This document shows positions 1-4,332 of a stretch of DNA of 5,633 nt, piece after piece. This DNA comes from Trichodesmium sp. MAG_R04 (GTDB lineage Bacteria > Cyanobacteriota > Cyanobacteriia > Cyanobacteriales > Microcoleaceae). Each line of letters starts with the position of its first letter. Within the stretch, counting starts at the first letter, position 1. Both the position numbers and the translations under genes were made by a program. The DNA is taken from assembly GCA_023356515.1 (NCBI GenBank), contig JAKQYG010000060.1, forward strand, positions 7,792-13,424, read 5' to 3'. The notes under the pieces were generated by a model. It was not told where the DNA came from. It searched no databases and saw nothing but the letters and a program-made list of their open reading frames with translations.

Positions 1-132
1 AGAGTTGTTGTTCCTAAGGTTTCATCACCTAATATTTCTGGAGATTTTTCTTCCTCAATATTATCCAGAGTTGTTGTTCCTAAGGTTTCATCACCTAATA
101 TTTCTGGAGATTTTTCTTCCTCAACATTATCC
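1..132 (-). repeat. 66-bp tandem repeats at the left edge
   Basis: 1-66 and 67-132 match except for one base (aat versus aac near the end, an Ile/Val change). The unit encodes DETLGTTTLDNIEEEK followed by SPEILG and is a sister of the repeats at 541-760. The array probably continues outside the window. Confidence 0.88.
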
Positions 133-1823
133 GCAATTGTTGCTGCTAAATTTTCATCTACTGATACACCTCTTTGTAAATAACGATTGAACAATTTTTG
201 TACAAGGGTCTGAGATGAATTATTTGATAGTTTTAATACTTCTGGAGGTTTCTCCATCTCTACATTAAGATCAATTTCTGGAGATTTTTCTTGTTCAACA
301 TTATCCAGAGTCTCTGAATATTTTTCTTCCTCAATATTATCCAGAGTTATTGTTCCTAAAGTTTCATCTCCTAATATCTCTGGAAATTTTTCTTGTTCAA
401 CATTATCCAGAGTCTCTGAATATTTTTCTTCCTCAATATTATCCAGAGTTATTGTTCCTAAAGTTTCATCTTCTAATACCTCTGAAGGTTTTTCTGTCTT
501 AACATTATCTAGAATTTCCAGATATTTTTCTTTTTCAATGTCATCCAGAGTTGTTGTTGCTACAGTTTCATTTTTCAATACCTCTAAAGGTTTTTCTTTT
601 TCAATGTCATCCAGAGTTGTTGTTGCTACAGTTTCATTTTTCAATACCTCTAAAGGTTTTTCTTTTTCAATGTCATCCAGAGTTGTTGTTGCTACAGTTT
701 CATCTTTCAATACCTCTAAAGGTTTTTCTTTTTCAATGTCATCCAGAGTTGTTGTTGCTACAGTTTCATCTACTGATATACTTCTTGGTAAATAACGATT
801 AAAAAACTTTTTCAGAAGGTTAGAGACTAAATTTTCCTTGGTTTGTAATACTTCTGGAGGTTTCTTTCTCTCAATATCAGGCTCAATTTCTCGAGATTTG
901 TCTATTTCAAGATTAGTCTTAGGTCTTTGTGTTAAAGTATCCTCTAAAACTACTTCTGGAGGTTTCTCCATCTCAATATCAGACTCAATTTCTCGAGATT
1001 TGTCTATTTCAAGATTAGTCTTAGGTCTTTGTGTTAAAGTATCTTCTAAAACTACTTCTGGAGGTTTCTCTCTCTCAATATCAGGCCTAATTTCTGGAGA
1101 TTTGTCTATTTCAAGATTAGTCTTATGTATTTGTGTTGAAGTATCCCCTAAAACTACTTCTGAAGGTTTCTCCATCTCAATATTAGGCTCAATTTCCGGA
1201 GATTTGTCTATTTCAAGATTAGTCTTAGGTCTTTGTATTAAAGTATCTTCCAAAACTACTTCTGGAGATTTCCCTATCTCCACATCAGTTTGAGGTGTTT
1301 GTGTTAAAGTTTCATTTACAAATGATTTAGACTGAAGCTTTCTCATCGCAAGATACTCTCGCCTTTGATCCGCCAAATAATAACCAGAATTAATTCTTAG
1401 GGCTTGTGTATAATCTTCAATTGCTTTGTCATAATCTGAACTTGTCTCATACACAAAACCTCTATTATAATAGCTGTCAGCATCATCAGGATTAAGTCGC
1501 AGTGCTTCAGTAACATCATCGATCGCTTCCTGATAACAACCTATTTGAGAAAGAGCTAAACCACGGTTATTGTAGACATTACTATTACTAGGGTCAATTC
1601 TAATAGCTTCAGTATAATCCAAAATTGCACCCTGATAATCTTCCGTTTGATGTTTGGCCACACCTCGATTGTAGTAAACTTCAGCATTACTAGATTCAAT
1701 TTCTATTACTCTAGTATAATCAGCAATTGCATCCTGATAATTTGCTAATTGATAATTAGCTACAGCCCGCTCATAGATAGCTATAATATCATTATGTTCT
1801 ATATCAGTTTGAGTGTTTTCCAT
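1..1823 (-). CDS. TPR protein with long acidic tandem-repeat tail (C-terminus beyond window)
   Basis: An uninterrupted minus-strand frame of 607 codons starts at the ATG at 1823 and is still open at base 1. Residues about 13-148 hold four consecutive 34-residue tetratricopeptide repeats, with the usual pattern (YxNRGxA...YQxAIxDYTxAIxIxP). TPRs are helical protein-binding scaffolds, so a role in protein-protein interaction is likely, but the partner is unknown. From about residue 170 the protein becomes a hydrophilic, Glu/Lys/Thr-rich tail of tandem repeats, first 34-residue and then 22-residue units, probably disordered or extended. Two basic-aromatic segments containing FNRYL (near residues 334-353 and 538-557) interrupt it. 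No signal peptide or membrane segment is visible. The ATG at 1823 is the first ATG after an upstream in-frame stop and sits just before TPR 1. The Shine-Dalgarno match is weak. The TPR identification is secure; the function is not known. Confidence 0.9.
   Translation of the reverse strand, partial: MENTQTDIEHNDIIAIYERAVANYQLANYQDAIADYTRVIEIESSNAEVYYNRGVAKHQTEDYQGAILDYTEAIRIDPSNSNVYNNRGLALSQIGCYQEAIDDVTEALRLNPDDADSYYNRGFVYETSSDYDKAIEDYTQALRINSGYYLADQRREYLAMRKLQSKSFVNETLTQTPQTDVEIGKSPEVVLEDTLIQRPKTNLEIDKSPEIEPNIEMEKPSEVVLGDTSTQIHKTNLEIDKSPEIRPDIEREKPPEVVLEDTLTQRPKTNLEIDKSREIESDIEMEKPPEVVLEDTLTQRPKTNLEIDKSREIEPDIERKKPPEVLQTKENLVSNLLKKFFNRYLPRSISVDETVATTTLDDIEKEKPLEVLKDETVATTTLDDIEKEKPLEVLKNETVATTTLDDIEKEKPLEVLKNETVATTTLDDIEKEKYLEILDNVKTEKPSEVLEDETLGTITLDNIEEEKYSETLDNVEQEKFPEILGDETLGTITLDNIEEEKYSETLDNVEQEKSPEIDLNVEMEKPPEVLKLSNNSSQTLVQKLFNRYLQRGVSVDENLAATIADNVEEEKSPEILGDETLGTTTLDNIEEEKSPEILGDETLGTTT
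307..546 (-). repeat. Composite 102-bp repeats (22-aa + 12-aa modules)
   Basis: Two units (307-408 and 409-510) share a 102-bp period. A third, partial 36-bp module lies at 511-546 and leads into the 66-bp array. Each 102-bp unit looks like a 66-bp module of the DETLGTITLDNIEEEK type plus a 36-bp module (YSETLDNVEQEK). This suggests that the 34-residue units in this part arose by joining a full 22-residue repeat to a truncated one. They are in frame with the TPR gene. Confidence 0.8.
541..760 (-). repeat. 66-bp (22-aa) near-identical in-frame tandem repeats
   Basis: Units start at 541, 607, 673 and 739. The first two (541-606 and 607-672) are identical over all 66 bp. The third differs by one base (an Asn/Asp codon change). 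The fourth matches for its first ~30 bp, then runs into the FNRYL-coding segment. Each encodes a 22-residue unit with landmarks DETVATTTLDDIEKEK and PLEVLK. The near-identity points to recent amplification by slippage or unequal recombination. Confidence 0.93.
850..1299 (-). repeat. 102-bp (34-aa) in-frame tandem repeats, four full units plus a partial
   Basis: Units begin at 850, 952, 1054 and 1156, with a further partial unit from 1258, so the period is exactly 102 bp. Neighbouring units differ by only a few substitutions; the units at 850 and 952 differ at about five positions. Each encodes a 34-residue unit with the landmarks PEVVLEDT, QRPKTNLEIDKS and a Glu-rich end (IEMEKP). They follow the TPR block directly and have the same length as a TPR, but lack the TPR consensus residues. 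The indel-free, frame-preserving expansion indicates that the reading frame is under constraint. Confidence 0.9.
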
Positions 1824-1857
1824 TTTTGTTAATGTCTTATTTCTATAAACATCCGAT

Positions 1858-1885
1858 TTTATAGCATTTTCAAATGAGATGTAAA
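1858..1885 (-). promoter_or_regulatory. Candidate sigma70-type promoter of the TPR gene
   Basis: Read on the minus strand, TTTACA (1880-1885) and TATAAA (1858-1863) are separated by 16 bp, about 35 bp upstream of the ATG at 1823. This would give a leader of roughly 25-30 nt. Both hexamers are one or two bases from consensus. The region is AT-rich, so a chance match is possible. Confidence 0.4.
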
Positions 1886-2009
1886 ATAAGAGTTGGTTGT
1901 TTACTAATAGTAGAAAAACCGTCAAACCTTTTTAAATGTTGCTTCTTGTATACATGCCTTTTGTATAAAAGCAACCAAGTTTTTTACGCAACTCAACTCA
2001 AATGAAATT

Positions 2010-2027
2010 ACTATATCATCATATAGT
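2010..2027. repeat. Perfect 7-bp inverted repeat, 4-nt loop
   Basis: ACTATAT and ATATAGT flank CATC. The stem is all A/T apart from one G-C pair, and no U-tract follows it on either strand, so it is not a good intrinsic terminator. It could be an operator-like palindrome upstream of the TPR gene or a chance AT-rich symmetry. Confidence 0.3.
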
Positions 2028-2130
2028 ATCCTCCTAGAGATTAATCCAAGAAGATGATTTGATCTAGAAAAAATCTATGTGTTAATAAATTATTTACTTG
2101 AAAGTAGACTTATTTTGTTATCCTAGGTAT

Positions 2131-2176
2131 TTGACATCTTCTCCGGCCTAAAGGCGCAGGGATTTCTACCGAGTCG
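2131..2176 (-). mobile_element. Decayed right-end remnant of an IS200/IS605-type element
   Basis: Bases 2131-2176 align without gaps to 2372-2417, the right end of the better-preserved element nearby. Shared features are TTGACATC, the GCCTAAAGGC mini-hairpin and the CCGAG segment, with scattered substitutions between. Both copies point the same way (right end toward lower coordinates). No tnpB coding sequence or left end is visible next to this copy, so it appears to be an older solo end. Confidence 0.6.
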
Positions 2177-2371
2177 AATCATAGAGGAGGTAGTTGGAGT
2201 CTAATTTGCCTGGCCTAGCTCATGAATAAACATGTGTAATTTTATACAAATACAAGACCAAGGTTTCTAACAAAGGAATTACATTAAAAACAATGATTTA
2301 TCCTAAACATCTGATTTCTTTACTGAAAAGATCTTCTATTTCTAGGCCAATTTTTTTTAATTCCCAATACG

Positions 2372-2547
2372 TTGACATCCTCCCCCGCCTAAAGGCACCG
2401 GTTTTCCTGCCGAGCCTTAGCCCCTCGGCGGTTTGACATCTTACAGGCTGCTGCTACTTTCGCAGTAGTCTTATGGTAGCCGACCCGTCAGTTTTTTGTC
2501 TCGGTAGGTCCACCCGCGACTAATATATTTCTTGCCGCATTTTCGTC
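2372..2547 (-). ncRNA. Possible omega/re (TnpB guide) RNA region
   Basis: In active IS200/IS605 elements the guide RNA overlaps the tnpB 3' end and runs to the right end, with the guide just outside. The equivalent segment is kept here. On the minus strand it contains hairpin-capable blocks: CTACT/AGTAG (about 2457-2471), CCGAG/CTCGG (about 2409-2427) and GCC-TTTA-GGC near the end (about 2387-2396). If transcribed, the guide would begin at about 2371 and read toward lower coordinates (CGTATTGGGAATT...). No promoter was identified, and expression is inference only. Confidence 0.35.
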
Positions 2548-2556
2548 AAAGTCGCC
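2488..2556 (-). pseudogene. tnpB: tnpB (IS605 OrfB) C-terminal remnant
   Basis: A minus-strand frame reads DENAARNILVAGGPTETKN and ends at the TGA at 2488-2490. DENAARNIL matches the third RuvC motif of TnpB (normally RDxNAAxNI), including its catalytic Asp (codon at 2545-2547), followed by a typical short TnpB tail. Going upstream the frame closes after only three more residues, at a TAG at 2557-2559 inside the hairpin, and there is no start codon. The other RuvC motifs and the zinc finger are gone. It cannot make a nuclease. It is best read as what remains after an internal deletion that joined the hairpin region to the last codons of tnpB. Confidence 0.75.
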
Positions 2557-2568
2557 CTAGAAGGGCGA
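2552..2568. repeat. 7-bp hairpin at the deletion junction of the IS605-type element
   Basis: TCGCCCT and AGGGCGA pair perfectly around an AGA loop. The hairpin lies at the boundary between the retained tnpB codons and the presumed left-end side. Subterminal hairpins are the recognition sites of Y1 transposases in this family, so this is likely the left-end hairpin. No U-tract follows it on the minus strand, so it is not a typical terminator for the upstream ubiD gene. Confidence 0.5.
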
Positions 2569-2648
2569 GGCTTTAAACCCAATTTTTCGGTAAAATTAAT
2601 AAGAAAAACCTGAAACCCCTGTAATATACCAGAAGGTTGTGAATAAAA

Positions 2649-4157
2649 TTACCGAATATCATACCCAAACAAATTTGGGTCAACCTCTCCAAGCTTCAAA
2701 TCATCAAACCCATATTCTCCCCAACGTCTATCCACCATTGTTGCTACATCTGGATCAGATTCCAAAGAGGCACCCCACTCATGGTCAGTCTCAGGCGGAA
2801 TTTTTGTCGTCCCATCTATTCCCATTCTACCACCCAAACCAATTTTCTCACTGGCAAAATCTAAGCTATCAAAGGGTGTATTCGGTAAAATAAAAACATC
2901 TCTAGAAGGATCGACTTTAGAGCTAATTGCCCAAACTACCTGACGCGGGTCGCGAATATTAATTGTCTCATCTACTACAATAACAAACTTGGTATAAGTA
3001 AACTGTGGCAAAGCACTCCAAAAAGCTAAAGCTGCTCGTCTTGCCTGACCTGGATATGCCTTCTTAATAGAAATAACTGCAGCTTTATAACTGAGTGCTT
3101 CCATTGGCAAGAAAAAATCCACAATTTCTGAAACTTGCTGTCTAAGAATGGGAGTATAGATCCTATTAAGAGCGATCGCCATCATTGCCTCTTCTTTGGG
3201 AGGTCTGCCACTAAAAGTTGTTAAATAAATTGGGTCTTTTCGGTGAGTCATGCAATGAAATCTAATCATTGGAGAATCTTCCACTCCACCATAATAACCC
3301 ATGTGGTCACCAAACGGGCCATCCGGCAAGACTTCCCCAGGAGTAATAGTACCTTCTAGAACAAATTCTGAATCTGCAGGTACCTCCAAGTCTAAGGTTT
3401 TGCACTTATTTAACTTTACACCCGAACCACCATAAAGTCCGGCAAATAACCATTCAGATAAGTCTACTGGAATTGGAGTAGCAGCAGCCAGAATAATTAA
3501 TGGGTCTACTCCCAGAGCAATTGCAATTTCTAACTTTTTCCCATTTTCTGCTGCCTTTCGTAGATGTCGCGCTCCCCCACGGACAGATAACCAATGTACG
3601 CTCATGGTATTACGAGATTGTAACTGCAACCGATAAACTCCCACATTAGGAGTACCTGTTTCACAATCTTTTGTAATTACTAAACCAAGAGTAATAATTT
3701 TACCTGCATCCCCAGGATAAGGACGAATCATGGGAATTTTGTTTAGGTCTAGAGCATCTCCTTCAATAACTACCTGTTGACAAGGGGGGAAAAAGTCGCG
3801 TCCTGGTTTTGCCTTTACTACATCAAATAAAACTTTACCAAATTCTACAGCTTGAGAAATCTTTTTTGGAGGTTTCGGTTGTTGCAGCATTCCCAATTTT
3901 TTTCCCAAGGTTTCTAGCTCTTGGGGTTTTTCCATGTTCATTGCCCAGCATACTCGTTTCTCGGTACCCAACAGATTTATTGCTATGGGATAGTCAGACC
4001 CTTTAACATTTTCAAATAGAAGAGCAGGGCCACCTTTTTGTAGCATTCTGTTACAAATTTCTGCTATTTCTAGGTCAGGGTCAACTAAGGCTTTAATTCG
4101 GTGTAGTTGATCTCGGTCTTCTAAAATTTTTAGGAATCCTCTTAAATCGCGGGCCAT
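2649..4157 (-). CDS. ubiD: UbiD-family prenylated-FMN-dependent decarboxylase
   Basis: This is a complete 502-residue protein, close to the usual UbiD length, that is recognisable along its whole length. UbiD enzymes use prenyl-FMN (made by UbiX) and a divalent metal to decarboxylate aromatic acids. In cyanobacteria the expected role is decarboxylation of prenylated 4-hydroxybenzoate in plastoquinone synthesis. Visible family features are the cofactor/metal region TPNVGVYRLQ (Asn171, Arg176), His188 in TMSVHW, Glu235 in DLSEWLFAG, and the acid pair in LPDGPFGDHMGYY (Asp279, Asp284). By family knowledge Asn171, His188 and Glu235 correspond to metal ligands, and Arg176 with the acid pair to the catalytic Arg-acid-acid triad. 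The SGRPPKEEAMM and AYPGQARRAA segments are also typical. The ATG at 4157 gives a standard N-terminus (MARDLRGFL); a weak AAGA lies just upstream. It is transcribed alone, divergent from the NYN gene. The family is secure; the exact substrate is inferred. Confidence 0.93.
   Translation of the reverse strand: MARDLRGFLKILEDRDQLHRIKALVDPDLEIAEICNRMLQKGGPALLFENVKGSDYPIAINLLGTEKRVCWAMNMEKPQELETLGKKLGMLQQPKPPKKISQAVEFGKVLFDVVKAKPGRDFFPPCQQVVIEGDALDLNKIPMIRPYPGDAGKIITLGLVITKDCETGTPNVGVYRLQLQSRNTMSVHWLSVRGGARHLRKAAENGKKLEIAIALGVDPLIILAAATPIPVDLSEWLFAGLYGGSGVKLNKCKTLDLEVPADSEFVLEGTITPGEVLPDGPFGDHMGYYGGVEDSPMIRFHCMTHRKDPIYLTTFSGRPPKEEAMMAIALNRIYTPILRQQVSEIVDFFLPMEALSYKAAVISIKKAYPGQARRAALAFWSALPQFTYTKFVIVVDETINIRDPRQVVWAISSKVDPSRDVFILPNTPFDSLDFASEKIGLGGRMGIDGTTKIPPETDHEWGASLESDPDVATMVDRRWGEYGFDDLKLGEVDPNLFGYDIR
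3172..3179. repeat. HIP1 octamer GCGATCGC
   Basis: This is the highly iterated palindrome of many cyanobacterial genomes, here inside ubiD. A single copy gives only supporting evidence for a cyanobacterial origin. Confidence 0.6.
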
Positions 4158-4332
4158 AATCTTTTTTGGAGTTAAATATTATTTTATATTATGAGTCTAT
4201 AAAATTTTAGGTGACTGGGTATAGGATGAGGTTCATAGCCAGAGCACTTTGATTATAAAGAGGAAAATTTTTTCTAGGCCCAGCACATAAGGCAGATCCA
4301 ATTTTTCTTTTTTGGTTTTTACTTCTTTATTT
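4158..4332. promoter_or_regulatory. Divergent intergenic region between ubiD and the NYN gene
   Basis: This 175-bp AT-rich region must hold the promoters of both genes. On the minus strand an exact TATAAT (4252-4257) could be a -10 box for ubiD, but no good -35 lies at the right distance. On the plus strand the overlapping TATAAA (4254-4259) with TTCATA 16 bp upstream is a weak candidate for the NYN gene. An AT-rich stretch at 4177-4206 could equally hold a nearer ubiD promoter. No clear operator palindrome is visible. Confidence 0.3.

Larger units (their letters stand above)
1886..2371. other. Non-coding spacer with no recognisable gene
   Basis: Both strands are AT-rich, with frequent stops and no ORF that looks like a protein. 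The spacer holds one small inverted repeat (2010-2027) and one decayed transposon end (2131-2176), listed separately. No tRNA, riboswitch or convincing intrinsic terminator was found in the rest. Confidence 0.6.
2372..2600 (-). mobile_element. Internally deleted IS200/IS605-family (tnpB) element, MITE-like
   Basis: Read on the minus strand, this ~230-bp block runs from a hairpin (2552-2568) into a tnpB 3'-end remnant (2488-2556), then a structured GC-rich tail, and stops at a right end ending GAGGATGTCAA (2372-2382). It is distinctly richer in G+C than the flanking DNA. The order fits an IS605-type transposon that lost tnpA and nearly all of tnpB but kept the ends. The right boundary is fairly clear from comparison with 2131-2176. 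The left boundary near 2600 is an estimate, since only one copy with this end is present. Such derivatives could be moved in trans by a Y1 transposase (TnpA) elsewhere in the genome. Confidence 0.6.

Noticed and set aside
5..190. Open plus-strand frame over the left repeats
   Set aside because: It is the antisense shadow of the minus-strand repeat tail. The repeat lengths are multiples of three, which keeps several frames open.
1..760. CRISPR array
   Set aside because: The repeats are directly contiguous 66- or 102-bp coding units with no unique spacers between them, and all are in frame with one protein.
538..802. Two overlapping plus-strand frames that look like repeat proteins
   Set aside because: Both are shadows of the 66-bp repeats in the minus-strand TPR gene. 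The minus frame is far longer and continuous with a recognisable TPR domain.
838..1293. 151-codon plus-strand frame with Ser-rich repeats
   Set aside because: It is antisense to the 102-bp repeats of the TPR gene and resembles no known protein.
2552..2568. Intrinsic terminator for ubiD
   Set aside because: The hairpin is perfect but lacks a following U-tract on the minus strand, lies about 80 bp past the ubiD stop, and fits better as a transposon-end hairpin.
2590..2648. Weak stem (ACCT...AGGT) followed by T-rich sequence after ubiD
   Set aside because: The stem is only about four pairs around a long loop, too weak to call a terminator.
2639..2893. 84-codon plus-strand frame
   Set aside because: It lies antisense inside the 3' part of ubiD, which is well conserved on the minus strand.
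3809..4006. 65-codon plus-strand frame
   Set aside because: It is antisense within the 5' part of ubiD, with no independent support.
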